A stretch of 64,000 bases of DNA from Thalassospira sp. (GCF_030690045.1 NZ_JAUYHK010000016.1:496001-560000); one strand, 5' to 3'; shown: positions 35,030 through 44,573, counted from the first letter of the stretch. The notes: generated by a model not told the origin, from the sequence alone. Numbers and translations are program-made.

Positions 35030-36028
35030 ATGGACCGTATTTTTTCGGGCGCACAGCCCACCGGCAATCTGCATCTTGGCAATTATCTGGGCGCTATTCG
35101 CAACTGGGTCGCCCTGCAAAAAGATTTTGAATGCGTTTTCTGCGTTGTTGATTTGCATGCCATCACGGTCTGGCAGGATCCGCAGGAATTGCGGTCCAAC
35201 ATCCGCGAACTTGCCGCCAGCATGATCGCCTCGGGCATTGATCCGCAAAAACATGTGCTGTTCAATCAAAGTCAGGTATCGGCCCATGCCGAACTGGCGT
35301 GGATATTTAACTGTGTGGCGCGCATCGGCTGGCTGAATCGCATGACCCAGTTCAAGGAAAAGGCCGGCAAGAATCGCGAAAACGCATCGCTTGGTCTTTA
35401 TGCCTATCCCAGCCTGATGGCGGCCGACATTCTGGCCTACAAGGCGACCCATGTTCCGGTTGGCGAAGACCAGAAACAGCATCTTGAACTGACCCGCGAC
35501 ATTGCGATCAAATTCAATAATGATTTTGGCGTCGATTTCTTCCCGACCCCGGAACCGCTGATTCTGGGTCCGGCCACCCGCGTCATGTCGCTGCGTGAAG
35601 GCACGAAAAAAATGTCGAAATCCGATACGTCGGATATGTCCCGCCTTAACATGACCGATGATGCCGATACCCTGTCGCGCAAAATCCGCAAGGCCAAAAC
35701 CGATGCCGAACCCCTGCCTTCCGAGGCCGCCGGTCTGGAAGGGCGACCCGAAGCCCGCAATCTGGTAACGATTTATGCAGCCCTGATGGATCAGGGTGTG
35801 GATGCCGTTCTGTCAGAGCATGGCGGCACGCAGTTTTCCGGCTTCAAACAGGCATTGACCGATGTTGTGGTCGATAAACTGGCCCCGATCACAACCGAAA
35901 TGGCCCGGCTGAAAAACGATATCCCCTATATCGACAGCGTGCTGTCCAAAGGGGCGGATCGCGCCGATGCCATCGCCCAGCCGATCCTGCGCGAGGTCAA
36001 GGAAATCGTCGGTTTCCTTAACCGCTAA
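35030..36028 (+). CDS. trpS: Tryptophanyl-tRNA synthetase
   Basis: 332 residues. Class I synthetase: HIGH-type motif in [17 protein letters not shown] (about 6-22), the tryptophan-binding [15 protein letters not shown] region, and KMSKS in [12 protein letters not shown]. Length matches bacterial TrpRS. A 139-bp gap separates it from murJ, and a strong terminator follows. No trp-box riboswitch or leader recognised upstream. Confidence 0.97.
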   Translation: MDRIFSGAQPTGNLHLGNYLGAIRNWVALQKDFECVFCVVDLHAITVWQDPQELRSNIRELAASMIASGIDPQKHVLFNQSQVSAHAELAWIFNCVARIGWLNRMTQFKEKAGKNRENASLGLYAYPSLMAADILAYKATHVPVGEDQKQHLELTRDIAIKFNNDFGVDFFPTPEPLILGPATRVMSLREGTKKMSKSDTSDMSRLNMTDDADTLSRKIRKAKTDAEPLPSEAAGLEGRPEARNLVTIYAALMDQGVDAVLSEHGGTQFSGFKQALTDVVVDKLAPITTEMARLKNDIPYIDSVLSKGADRADAIAQPILREVKEIVGFLNR

Positions 36029-36050
36029 ACACAAGACATCCGCACATCAA

Positions 36051-36082
36051 AAAGGCCCGGTCAGAAATCTGGCCGGGCCTTT
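36051..36082. terminator. Terminator between trpS and the 470-residue protein gene
   Basis: Stem AAAGGCCCGGTCAG / CTGGCCGGGCCTTT (one G-T pair) with a 4-nt loop; A and T tracts flank it, so it can act in both directions. Confidence 0.9.
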
Positions 36083-36097
36083 GATATTTTTCCGTGA

Positions 36098-37510
36098 TCA
36101 GATCGATCCATCACCCTGACGGCTTTGCATCGCCTGATATTTTTGCAGGCCTTCCATCATAGTCTGACTGAACCATGCCCCGACCGGCGCATCGCCGACC
36201 TGATGGTCGCGTACCTGATCAATCAGCGGATGGGCTTCGGAAATTTCGGTCTCAGCCGTTTCCGAATTGTCTGCCGTGGCCTGAACCGGTGCAGCCGATT
36301 TTGCCGGGCGGGCATCGGCCACCGGGTTTATCATGGCAACATTGCGGGCTTCTGCTGCCATTTCTGTCGCCGTGTCGCGTTTCAGCGCGGCGTTAAAACG
36401 CGCCATCAATTCGGTATCACTCAGCGGGGCCATATCATCATCGGCATGGGTGGCCCCGGTCGCCGGGGTTTCGGCCTTTGCCGGACGCCATTTGGCATTG
36501 GCATCGACCATTGCCCGATCAAGGCCAAGGGATGTTGACGCGGTATTCAGACGGCCTGCTTTCTGGGCACGTTGCCACACGGTTTCGCCATCGCTTCTGA
36601 TCGGGGTGGTCGAGGCCGTCATCCGGCTGGAACTGGCCTTCTGACCGATCAGGTTCGAGGCAACATCGCTGCGCCCCGCACGGGCCAGAGTAACGGCCAG
36701 TTCAGCAGGATCAGGTTCGGCATTGGCCGTGGAGCTGGAACTGGCAATAGTTTGGCTACTGAAACCATCGCGGGCAAAACTGCGCTGGGCCTGCGGGGCA
36801 GAAGCCGTGGCCGCCGCAAAGGCCGACGACGACGCCATGGTGGTTTCCGACATGATTTCGGTCGTCAGATCACCCGGTTCATCGGCCATCGCCACGGTTT
36901 CAACCGCACCACGCGGTGCGGCCACAATATCATCGGGCAGGGTTGCGTCATCGGCCAGCATGGCGGCGGTAATATTTGCCGCCCCGCTATCGTCCATCGC
37001 TGTCCATGGCAGGACAAGACCATTTCCGGCAGTGGACTCCGATGCGGACGTTCCCGTCGCCGGTGTCGCATTGGCCATCACCGGCCCCTCGTCCGGGGCT
37101 TCCTCGCCACTTTCAAACACCGCCATGACGTGGCTACCGGTATCCTGGCCGGTGGTCATATCCACCACCGCATCAATTGCCGCACCGGCAAGACCAAAAA
37201 TGCCGCCAAACAAAGTACCACCGGCAACCCGTGCGCCATTGCCCAGTTCATCGCCGGTAATGGAGCGATACAACATGCCGACAATCGGAATATGTTGCAG
37301 CGGATTGATCACATCAAGCATATCGGTGAATTCAAACCCGTCTTCGCCAAACAGGACTTCTGAAAAGCTCCGCCCTTCTGCCTCATCCGCATTGGAAGAC
37401 GCATCGGGTCCTGTTGCGGACGCAGTATTGCTGGTCGCGGCCACGGCAGGCGCGCTCACACTCGCATTCACACTGGGCGATATTTGCCGCCAATCTGCAC
37501 CAATTGACAT
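36098..37510 (-). CDS. Unknown 470-residue low-complexity protein with a glycine-rich hydrophobic segment
   Basis: Not recognised. The first 50 residues are Ala/Ser-rich and disordered. Residues about 48-130 are the only ordered-looking part: FSEVLFGEDGFEFTDMLDVI, NPLQHIPIVGMLYRSITGDE, then a Gly/Ala-rich hydrophobic stretch (GTLFGGIFGLAGAAIDAVVD). The remaining 340 residues are rich in Ala, Thr, Ser, Asp and Met, without a fold I can name. No signal peptide. Similar short NPLQHIPIVG-type domains occur in other alphaproteobacterial hypotheticals. Codon use resembles its neighbours, so the frame is probably real. Confidence 0.7.
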   Translation of the reverse strand: MSIGADWRQISPSVNASVSAPAVAATSNTASATGPDASSNADEAEGRSFSEVLFGEDGFEFTDMLDVINPLQHIPIVGMLYRSITGDELGNGARVAGGTLFGGIFGLAGAAIDAVVDMTTGQDTGSHVMAVFESGEEAPDEGPVMANATPATGTSASESTAGNGLVLPWTAMDDSGAANITAAMLADDATLPDDIVAAPRGAVETVAMADEPGDLTTEIMSETTMASSSAFAAATASAPQAQRSFARDGFSSQTIASSSSTANAEPDPAELAVTLARAGRSDVASNLIGQKASSSRMTASTTPIRSDGETVWQRAQKAGRLNTASTSLGLDRAMVDANAKWRPAKAETPATGATHADDDMAPLSDTELMARFNAALKRDTATEMAAEARNVAMINPVADARPAKSAAPVQATADNSETAETEISEAHPLIDQVRDHQVGDAPVGAWFSQTMMEGLQKYQAMQSRQGDGSI

Positions 37511-37657
37511 GATTGTCCTCCTCTTGCCAACAGGAGATGCAACCGTGATGCCAGATTTGGCCTTAACCTATAGGATTGAAAATAGACGATATTTTTCAGG
37601 ATGCCGGAATAATGCCCGGCGCATCCCTGCCCACCCGGCAGGATCTGCCGGGATCAG

Positions 37658-38821
37658 CTAGAACAAATGCCCGGCACGGTCTTTTTTGGTTTGCAGATAG
37701 AAGGCATTATGACCATTCGACGGAAAGGCATGTGCCACCCGTTCGCGTACCGCAACGCCCCATTTTTCCAGACCGGCCAGTTTTTCCGGATTATTCGTCA
37801 GCAGCCTTACCGTGCCAAAACCCAGTTGCCGTAACATCTCGGCCGCCGGACGGTAGACCCGTTCATCGGCGTCAAACCCCAGTTCCTCGTTGGCATCCAG
37901 CGTGTCAAAGCCACGATCCTGCAAGGCATAGGCCCGCAATTTATTGACAAGGCCAATGCCCCGTCCTTCCTGACGCAAATACAGGATAATGCCGCCCTTG
38001 CCGCTTTTGGCGATTTCGGCAATCGCACCCCGCAATTGCGGCCCGCAATCACACCGCAATGATCCAATCAGATCGCCGGTAAAACATTCCGAATGCAGCC
38101 GCACCAGAACCGGTTCGCCATCTTCACCCGCCTGCGGTTCGTCAATGACAATCGCCAGATGTTCCTGACCACCATCTTCGGGGCGAAACGCAATGATCCG
38201 GGCATTTTCGGCATTTTCCAGCGGCACCCGTGCCTCGCTTACCGCCCGCAAGGAACCCGCAGATGCATCTTCATAGCCATTGATACCCGCCGCATCCAGC
38301 CATAACAGATTTTCGCGAACAGCCATCCCGGCGGCATCACAACGCCCCAGCGGCATGGCAACGATTGCCGGTAACAAACGCGCCAGTTTCGCCAGACGGA
38401 TGGCCGCATCTTCGGCGCTTGACGTTGCCCGCCAGCCCCCCGTCGGCAACACCGCATCATCAAACAACGGATTGGCCAGCGCCCCGCACGTTTCAGCATC
38501 GGGCGCAACAGGGGGTTCCGGGCAAAAGGCGACAAAGCCACTGCCGATCCCGGCATGGCCCAGAAACCGCGCCCGCACACGCGGCAGAACAATTGCCAGG
38601 CTTTCTTCAGATGATCCGGCGTCTTTCGCCAGAAGGCGCAACCGCGCCAGCCCCTGATCAGACAAAGGCTCGGTGGCAATCACCGCCACACATCCCTGAT
38701 CCCCTTCGACCAGCACAATCTCGCCGCGCCGCAAATCGGCAACAGCACGCGACACCGATACAAGATCGGCAGCAGGTCGGGAATGAACCGGATGGCCGGT
38801 GGCAGATTTATGCTGGGTCAT
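37658..38821 (-). CDS. ribA: GTP cyclohydrolase II with alphaproteobacterial N-terminal extension
   Basis: 387 residues. Opens GTP's imidazole ring in the first step of riboflavin synthesis. The C-terminal domain (about 190-380) has zinc ligands in HSECFTGDLIGSLRCDCGPQ, the active-site RQEGRGIGLVNKLRAYALQD, and LLTNNPEKLAGLEKWG. The first 185 residues replace a DHBP synthase domain and lack its acidic signature motifs, so this is probably a single-activity enzyme; the N-domain's role is unknown. No FMN riboswitch upstream. Confidence 0.92.
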   Translation of the reverse strand: MTQHKSATGHPVHSRPAADLVSVSRAVADLRRGEIVLVEGDQGCVAVIATEPLSDQGLARLRLLAKDAGSSEESLAIVLPRVRARFLGHAGIGSGFVAFCPEPPVAPDAETCGALANPLFDDAVLPTGGWRATSSAEDAAIRLAKLARLLPAIVAMPLGRCDAAGMAVRENLLWLDAAGINGYEDASAGSLRAVSEARVPLENAENARIIAFRPEDGGQEHLAIVIDEPQAGEDGEPVLVRLHSECFTGDLIGSLRCDCGPQLRGAIAEIAKSGKGGIILYLRQEGRGIGLVNKLRAYALQDRGFDTLDANEELGFDADERVYRPAAEMLRQLGFGTVRLLTNNPEKLAGLEKWGVAVRERVAHAFPSNGHNAFYLQTKKDRAGHLF

Positions 38822-38957
38822 TGTTTATCAGAAATTCGTTTTATCATCACAACATCGCGATCAGGTGGGTATGGGACTGGATCATTGTTTCGTCAATGGG
38901 CTAAAGCAACAACAGTTTGTTCTTGAAATGGCGGCAAGGACAGTGGGAGACTTCACA

Positions 38958-38988
38958 GATCATGGTCATCCTTGCGATAACCATGATC
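38958..38988. promoter_or_regulatory. Perfect 9-bp inverted repeat upstream of the response regulator gene
   Basis: GATCATGGT (38958-38966) and ACCATGATC (38980-38988) with a 13-base spacer, ending 78 bases before the response regulator's ATG. It could be an operator or an RNA hairpin (ATAAAAATCC follows). Confidence 0.45.
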
Positions 38989-39066
38989 ATAAAAATCCGG
39001 GATCGTGCCGTTATCAAGGGGCATATCCTGATATAGACCGGTTTGACACACCAGCAAGGGGCGGCA

Positions 39067-39756
39067 ATGACAACAGGAAAACAGGTTTTGGTGGTCGAGG
39101 ATGATACGGCGCTCAGCCAGTCGCTGACCGAACAGCTTCGCCTTCACGAAGAATTTGACTGTATTGCCGTTCATAGCGGCCATGAAGCCCTTGAAGCCGT
39201 CAAGGACAGCTATTTTGACGTTATTTTGCTGGATGTCGGCCTGCCTGATATGGATGGCCGCGATGTGTGCAAGCTGATGCGTCGTTCCGGGGTCAAATCG
39301 CCGGTGATCATGCTGACCGGGGCCAATAGCGATTCGGACACCATTCTTGGCCTTGAATCCGGGGCCAATGATTATGTCACCAAACCGTTTCGCCTCAATG
39401 TCCTGCTGGCACGCATCCGCGCCCATATCCGCAGTCATGAACAAAGCGAAGACGCCATTTTCGCCATCGGCCCCTACAGCTTCCAGCCCGGTGCGAAGAT
39501 CCTGATTGAGGTTACCAACGGGAAAAAGGTCCGCCTGACGGAAAAGGAAACCTCGATCCTCAAATTCCTGTTTCGCGCCGGGGACAAACCGGTTTCACGC
39601 GAAACCCTGCTCGATGAAGTCTGGGGCTATAATGCCGGGGTCACCACCCATACGCTGGAAACCCATGTTTACCGCCTGCGCCAGAAAATCGAAAAAGACC
39701 CGTCCAATGCGATGATCCTGATCACCGAACCGGGTGGATACAAGCTGGTGCCGTGA
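39067..39756 (+). CDS. OmpR/PhoB-type response regulator (orphan)
   Basis: 229 residues from the ATG at 39067 behind AAGGGGCGG. Receiver domain (1-120): acidic pair EDD near 13-15, phosphoacceptor Asp in VILLDVGLPDMDG, Thr in MLTGANS, Lys in YVTKPF. Winged-helix DNA-binding domain (about 135-228): LTEKETSILKFLFRAGDKPV, LLDEVWGYNAGVTTHTLETH, VYRLRQKIE. No histidine kinase lies nearby, so the partner and signal are unknown. Confidence 0.92.
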   Translation: MTTGKQVLVVEDDTALSQSLTEQLRLHEEFDCIAVHSGHEALEAVKDSYFDVILLDVGLPDMDGRDVCKLMRRSGVKSPVIMLTGANSDSDTILGLESGANDYVTKPFRLNVLLARIRAHIRSHEQSEDAIFAIGPYSFQPGAKILIEVTNGKKVRLTEKETSILKFLFRAGDKPVSRETLLDEVWGYNAGVTTHTLETHVYRLRQKIEKDPSNAMILITEPGGYKLVP

Positions 39757-39852
39757 TTCAGAACCCCGCGGTGAATTTTTTTCAAAAAAGATTTCACAAC
39801 ACGGCCGCCCAAACGTCTGGGGACAGGATGATCTTTATCCACAGAACAGACC

Positions 39853-39885
39853 AAAACGCCGCATTTTTGGAAAATGCGGCGTTTT
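39853..39885. terminator. Bidirectional terminator
   Basis: Perfect 15-bp stem AAAACGCCGCATTTT / AAAATGCGGCGTTTT with a 3-nt loop and a T tail, between the response regulator gene and the convergent yggS-type gene. Confidence 0.92.
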
Positions 39886-39953
39886 TTAATGAAATCGGGC
39901 TATTTTATACAGAATACGACGCCAAATACCGTTTTTCACCGTAAAATTCCGGC

Positions 39954-40661
39954 TTACTGAGCCAAATCATAGCTGCGATGACCAAAAATGGCTGTCCCAA
40001 CCCGAATATGGGTCGCACCAAGGCGAATTGCAGCCTCGTAATCGCTGCTCATGCCCATGCTGCGGATTTTCAGGCCATGCCGGTCGGCGATTTTGACCAG
40101 CAAGGCAAAATGCAGGGCCGGTTCTTCATCGACCGGCGGAATGCACATCAGGCCACGCACCGGCAATTTCAGACGGTTGATACAATCATCGATAAAATCA
40201 TCGGCGTCGGTCGGCGCAATTCCAGCCTTTTGCTGCTCCTCGCCGGTATTGATCTGAATATACAAATCCGGGCAGATACCCATCTTGTCGCGCTGCCGGG
40301 CCAACGCTTCGGCCAGTTTGGGCCGATCCAGCGTTTCAATCACATCAAACAGGCCGATCACATCCTTGATTTTATTGGTTTGCAGTGGCCCGATCAGATG
40401 CAATTCCACCCCGGCATAGGCTGCTTTCAATTTCGGCCATTTTCCGGCGGCTTCCTGCACCCGGTTTTCACCAAATACCCGCCGTCCGGCATCCAGTGCG
40501 CCGCGCACATGATCGGCATCGTGGGTTTTGCTGACACAAACCAGCGTCACCTCTGCCGGGTTGCGCCCGGCGGCCCCGGCGGCCTGATCAATCCTGGTCT
40601 GAACAATTGCCAGATTGGCAGCGATATCGACATTGGCGTTGGAAACAGTATGATCACTCAT
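39954..40661 (-). CDS. PLP homeostasis protein (YggS/PROSC family)
   Basis: 235 residues from the ATG at 40661 (MSDHTVSNANVDI); the frame is open further upstream but without family resemblance. TIM-barrel alanine-racemase-like fold: PLP lysine in TLVCVSKTHDADHVRGAL, then FGENRVQEAAGKW, LHLIGPLQTNKIKD, and the phosphate-binding end MGMSSDYEAAIRLGATHIRV. Binds pyridoxal phosphate and balances its supply; no catalytic activity known. Confidence 0.94.
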   Translation of the reverse strand: MSDHTVSNANVDIAANLAIVQTRIDQAAGAAGRNPAEVTLVCVSKTHDADHVRGALDAGRRVFGENRVQEAAGKWPKLKAAYAGVELHLIGPLQTNKIKDVIGLFDVIETLDRPKLAEALARQRDKMGICPDLYIQINTGEEQQKAGIAPTDADDFIDDCINRLKLPVRGLMCIPPVDEEPALHFALLVKIADRHGLKIRSMGMSSDYEAAIRLGATHIRVGTAIFGHRSYDLAQ

Positions 40662-40690
40662 GCAACAGGATGCCTTGGTAAGACGACGGG

Positions 40691-41344
40691 ATGGAAACGG
40701 AAAACCGCATGGACGCCAAACTAGCAAAGCTGGCGCGACAACTCAATTTGCGCAATGGCATCCAGACCAGAATAAAACCGATTCCCCCGATTATCCTGAT
40801 GACCGACAGCCAGCGCCTGCCCGATCCGGTGCCCACGATCAGCCGATTGCCCCGTGGCAGCATGGTAATTTTCCGTCATTATGATCATCCGAACCGTCAC
40901 CGGATCGCCCTTGCCACCCGGCGGGCCTGCCGACGATACGGGCATTTGTTTATCATCGCCAATGATCCGCACCTCGCCCGGCGTCTGGGCGCGGATGGCG
41001 ACCATTTCCCGGAATATCATCTCTGGCAGGATCGCGCCCACTTGCGCACTGCCAAGGGAAATGCGATTCGCACCATCGCCTGTCACAGCCGACAGGCCCT
41101 TGCCAAAATCATCGCCCTGCCCTGTTCGGCCAGACCGGATGCCGTACTGATTTCACCCGTGTTTGCCAGCCTCTCGCATCCATATGCACCCTGTCTTGGT
41201 ATTGCGACTTTTTCTGAAATGGCGGCTCTTGCGCGATGGCATTATCTTCATGCCGTCGCCTTGGGGGGGATTAACCGCAACACAGCCCTTTCCCTGCGGC
41301 CCACAAAAGCCTGCGGCTTTGCAGGTATCGGTTTTGGTCTGTGA
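40691..41344 (+). CDS. Thiamine phosphate synthase-like (ThiE/TenI) protein
   Basis: 217 residues, Met1 or Met7 as start. The TIM-barrel elements of the family are present in order: PPIILMTDSQRLPDP, LFIIANDPHLARRLGADGDH, VLISPVFASLSHPYAPCLG, and the phosphate-binding HAVALGGINRNTA. The ThiE catalytic GPxFPTxTK is altered (SPVFASLSH), so this is more likely a TenI-like or diverged form than the housekeeping ThiE. Divergent from the yggS-type gene by 29 bp. Confidence 0.8.
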   Translation: METENRMDAKLAKLARQLNLRNGIQTRIKPIPPIILMTDSQRLPDPVPTISRLPRGSMVIFRHYDHPNRHRIALATRRACRRYGHLFIIANDPHLARRLGADGDHFPEYHLWQDRAHLRTAKGNAIRTIACHSRQALAKIIALPCSARPDAVLISPVFASLSHPYAPCLGIATFSEMAALARWHYLHAVALGGINRNTALSLRPTKACGFAGIGFGL

Positions 41345-41356
41345 AAACATCCCCAA

Positions 41357-41386
41357 AAGGAAAAGGGAGCGACAAAGCGCTCCCTT
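41357..41386 (-). terminator. Terminator of the first porin gene
   Basis: AAGGGAGCG (41363-41371) and CGCTCCCTT (41378-41386), followed on the minus strand by TTCCTTTTGGGG. Confidence 0.75.
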
Positions 41387-41413
41387 CCCTCTGTAGATTT
41401 TAGGCTGGATGGA

Positions 41414-42436
41414 TCAGAAGTCCAGACGCAAACCGGTAACAGCACCATAACCTTCGTTATCAAAGCTGTTATTGTTGTTGTCGTCATCAAACCAGAACAC
41501 CGAAGTTTTCCAGGTCACGCCTGCCCCAAGGGTATAAGCAAGACCAAGGTCAACCGTGCTCATTTCGCCGGTGGTGCGGTTGGTTTCGCCATTGGCGTAA
41601 TCAGCATAGGCATAGGACAGCGAGACTTTGGCTGCATCCATGGCATAGGCAACGCCGATGTCATAGCTGTCGGTATCGCCACCGGCAGTATCACGATCCG
41701 TCAAGCCATAATCGCCTTCAAGATGACCATAGGAACCGCCAACGGTGAAGTTGCCAAAGCCGACATTGGTGCCAAAGCTGTACCAGTTGCCTTCGCCCTT
41801 GTTTTCACCAACAGCCGACAGGCCAAGCGACCAGCCATTGAAATCGGCGTTATATTCAAGACCACCCGAAACAACGTTGTCGCCTTCGGTTGCTGTATTG
41901 TTGGTTTCCGAAGTACTGTCATCTGTATAAGAGAAACCGGCACGGAATCCGCCCAGTATCGGGGTATAATAGGTAAATTTCTTGGCGTCGCCATCGCTGG
42001 GGACAGTGTCAATCGCATAGGCATCGACCCAGTTGGTCAGGTCTTCGTCATTGACGCCGACCATACCGACAAAAGGCGCAACGATCGCCATGCTGTCTGC
42101 GGCACTGTCATCAGCACCCAAGCGAACCTGACCGAAACCGCCATTGACATACAGATACTGTTCGTCAACCTGATTGCTGCTGCCACCCTGGCCTTCAAGT
42201 TCGATTACGGCCCCCACTTCGATACCATTATCAAGGGTCGTCGAACCCTTGAAATGAACTTCGGTGTCAGACTGAAAGGCATTGATGTTAGCAGCGCTAT
42301 CGCGGTCCTGATCGGCAACCCCCATCCATTGTTCCATATAACCACCAACCGACAATTTGATCGGTTCAGAAGCGTAAGCCTGACCGGCAAATGCAACAGC
42401 GGCAAGCGCACTGGATGCAACAAGAAGCTTTTTCAT
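41414..42436 (-). CDS. Gram-negative porin (paralogue A)
   Basis: 340 residues from the ATG at 42436 (MKKLLVASSALAAVAFAG) with GAGG 6 bases upstream; the ATG at 42448 is too close to any ribosome site. Signal peptide cleaved near AYAS-EPIK. The mature chain is a 16-strand-type porin: GGYMEQWMGVADQ, TEVHFKGSTTLDNGIEVGAV, YVNGGFGQVRLG, and a terminal beta strand ending in LRLDF with the C-terminal Phe needed for outer-membrane insertion. Downstream tandem copy of the porin at 42727. Confidence 0.93.
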   Translation of the reverse strand: MKKLLVASSALAAVAFAGQAYASEPIKLSVGGYMEQWMGVADQDRDSAANINAFQSDTEVHFKGSTTLDNGIEVGAVIELEGQGGSSNQVDEQYLYVNGGFGQVRLGADDSAADSMAIVAPFVGMVGVNDEDLTNWVDAYAIDTVPSDGDAKKFTYYTPILGGFRAGFSYTDDSTSETNNTATEGDNVVSGGLEYNADFNGWSLGLSAVGENKGEGNWYSFGTNVGFGNFTVGGSYGHLEGDYGLTDRDTAGGDTDSYDIGVAYAMDAAKVSLSYAYADYANGETNRTTGEMSTVDLGLAYTLGAGVTWKTSVFWFDDDNNNNSFDNEGYGAVTGLRLDF

Positions 42437-42670
42437 CTTTTTCCTCATTTTTGGAAAACCAAAGGGCCAGATCGAATATCTAGTCTGGATTGGGATTTAT
42501 AAAGCCAAACAAGTGACCCGTGGTCAATTATAAGATTGTAGCATAGTGATTTTTTCAGAACAGCTGTGCCTGTTATGCAACAGTTTGGGGATTTAATAAA
42601 AAGTGTAAATCATGAATTATAAAAATAATGTTTATTTTATGACCTTCAGTCATTTACTTTTGAAAAAGAC

Positions 42671-42702
42671 AAAAAAGAAGGGAGCGGCAAGCCGCTCCCT
42701 TC
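42671..42702 (-). terminator. Terminator of the second porin gene
   Basis: Perfect 12-bp stem GAAGGGAGCGGC-AA-GCCGCTCCCTTC with a run of T on the minus-strand side. It shares the GGGAGCG core with the other porin's terminator. Confidence 0.88.
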
Positions 42703-42726
42703 CTAATCGCATCAAATTCCGAAGAA

Positions 42727-43770
42727 TTAGAAGGACAATTTAATACCGGTAACAAGGCCGTAACCTTCGTTGTCGGCAGCAGCAACACGATCATTTTCGA
42801 ACCAGAAGACAGACGAACGCCACTCAACACCGGCACCAAGGGTGTAGGTCAGGCCGAGAGCAACAACGTCAAGTGAGTCTTCGCCAGCGCCAACGCCCTG
42901 TTCTTCGGTTTCACCGTAGTAAGTCGCAGAAACGGTTGCGGCATCCATTTTGTACGAAACGCCAAGGTCGTAACCTTCGACTTCCTGATCATTGCCGGTG
43001 CTAGTACCAGCGTTGAATTCAGAGTCCTGAATACCATAGGAAGCGCCAACGGTGAAGTTGCCGAAGCCAACATTGGCACCAACATGCCACCACTGACCTT
43101 CAGAAGCCTGATCGTCTTCACCAACAGCCGAAACTTTCACCGAAACAGCGTCAAAGTCACCTTTGTATTCAACGCCAGCTGAAACACGGGAGTCATTGTC
43201 AGTGACGGTGTTGTTGGTTTCAGAATTGATGCTGTCAGCATAGGAAATACCGGCACGGAAGCCACCAAGAACCGGAGTGTAGTAGGTAACGCGCTTTGAG
43301 TCACTTGCTGCATCGGCACCACCACCAGCACCAAGATAGTTGGCATTCGGGGTCGAAATATCAACCCAGTTACCCAGATCGCCATCCTGGGCGATAACCG
43401 CACCGGTCGACGGCGCAAGGGTCGCCATGTCAGCAGCGGCACCGTCTTCGGCACCCAGCTTTACCTGACCAAAACCGCCGTTGACGTACAGATACTGTTC
43501 GTCAACCTGATTGCTGGCACCACCTTGGCCTTCGAGTTCGATGGCAGCACCGATTTCAATGCCGTTGTCAAGGGTGGTCGAACCCTTGAAGTGAACTTCG
43601 GTGTCGGACTGGAATGCGTTACGCGAAGCGAATCCGTTTTCCTGATCGGCAACACCGGCCCACTGTTCCATGTAACCACCAACCGACAATTTGATCGGTT
43701 CAGAAGCAGAAGCCTGACCGGCGAAGGCAACAGCGACGAGCGCGCTGGAAGCTACGAGAATCTTTTTCAT
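42727..43770 (-). CDS. Gram-negative porin (paralogue B)
   Basis: 347 residues from the ATG at 43770 (MKKILVASSALVAVAFAG) behind GAGGGA; a TTG at 43782 was rejected. Signal peptide nearly identical to paralogue A, and the first 100 mature residues match it closely (GGYMEQW, TEVHFKGSTTLDNGIEIGA, QYLYVNGGFGQVKLG), while surface-loop regions differ. The terminal strand GIKLSF ends in Phe. Tandem duplication with diverged loops suggests different solute or phage specificity. Confidence 0.93.
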   Translation of the reverse strand: MKKILVASSALVAVAFAGQASASEPIKLSVGGYMEQWAGVADQENGFASRNAFQSDTEVHFKGSTTLDNGIEIGAAIELEGQGGASNQVDEQYLYVNGGFGQVKLGAEDGAAADMATLAPSTGAVIAQDGDLGNWVDISTPNANYLGAGGGADAASDSKRVTYYTPVLGGFRAGISYADSINSETNNTVTDNDSRVSAGVEYKGDFDAVSVKVSAVGEDDQASEGQWWHVGANVGFGNFTVGASYGIQDSEFNAGTSTGNDQEVEGYDLGVSYKMDAATVSATYYGETEEQGVGAGEDSLDVVALGLTYTLGAGVEWRSSVFWFENDRVAAADNEGYGLVTGIKLSF

Positions 43771-44012
43771 CTTTTCCCTCAACGTCTATTTACTACCGCA
43801 TCACTGCGGAGAAAGTAGTATGGACAGCGAAGTGCCATCCGGTTCGAGACGAATGGAGCCAGCAAAATCGCCCCCCGTCAACCATCCTGTGGCATTGAAG
43901 TAACATTTTCCATGTGATGTTGCAAAAACAACACACATGTTTTTGTTTGCGGGAAAACTACAGCCCTTTATAGTGCGATCCAGCGTATATGCCCGAAAAA
44001 GTGAAGGACTAA

Positions 44013-44573
44013 ATGACCATTTCATCCCTTGCCAAAATTGGCAGTCTTATCGCGATGTCTTTGATCCTCTCAGCCTGTGCCGGTACCCAGGCCGATTATG
44101 ACAGTTTTCCCGGATCGGCACCCGGTAATGAAAGAATCAATGGCAGCAGCGCGACCATTGCCGACATGAAAGAACGCGGGAGCCTGCTTGGAGATGGTGG
44201 CCTGTTTGGTAGTGGCGACAACCCGCAACAGGGCGGCGGTTCCGGCATTGGCGTAAACAGCTTCCTGTGGCGGGCCTCGCTTGACACCCTGTCTTTCATG
44301 CCGCTCAGTTCCGCCGATCCGTTTGGCGGGGTGATCATCACCGACTGGTACAGCCCGGCGGAAACCCCCAATGAACGCTTCAAGATCACGACTTATATAT
44401 TGGGCACCGCCCTTCGGTCCGACGGGGTACGAGTCTCCGTCTTCCGTCAGGTACGCGCCGGGTCAGATCAATGGGCCGATGCCGTGGTCGAACCGGGCAC
44501 CGCAACCGCAATGGAAGATTCGATTCTAACCCGGGCGCGGCAATTGCGCATTGATACCGCCGCCGGGCAATAA
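44013..44573 (+). CDS. DUF3576 family lipoprotein
   Basis: 186 residues. Signal peptide MTISSLAKIGSLIAMSLILS with lipobox LSAC (Cys near 22). The conserved core (about 85-180) GVNSFLWRASLDTLSFMPLS, DPFGGVIITDWYSPAETPNE, RFKITTYILG and SVFRQVR is typical of DUF3576, an alphaproteobacterial family usually next to leuS and lptE. Function unknown; an outer-membrane biogenesis link is inferred from location. Confidence 0.9.
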   Translation: MTISSLAKIGSLIAMSLILSACAGTQADYDSFPGSAPGNERINGSSATIADMKERGSLLGDGGLFGSGDNPQQGGGSGIGVNSFLWRASLDTLSFMPLSSADPFGGVIITDWYSPAETPNERFKITTYILGTALRSDGVRVSVFRQVRAGSDQWADAVVEPGTATAMEDSILTRARQLRIDTAAGQ

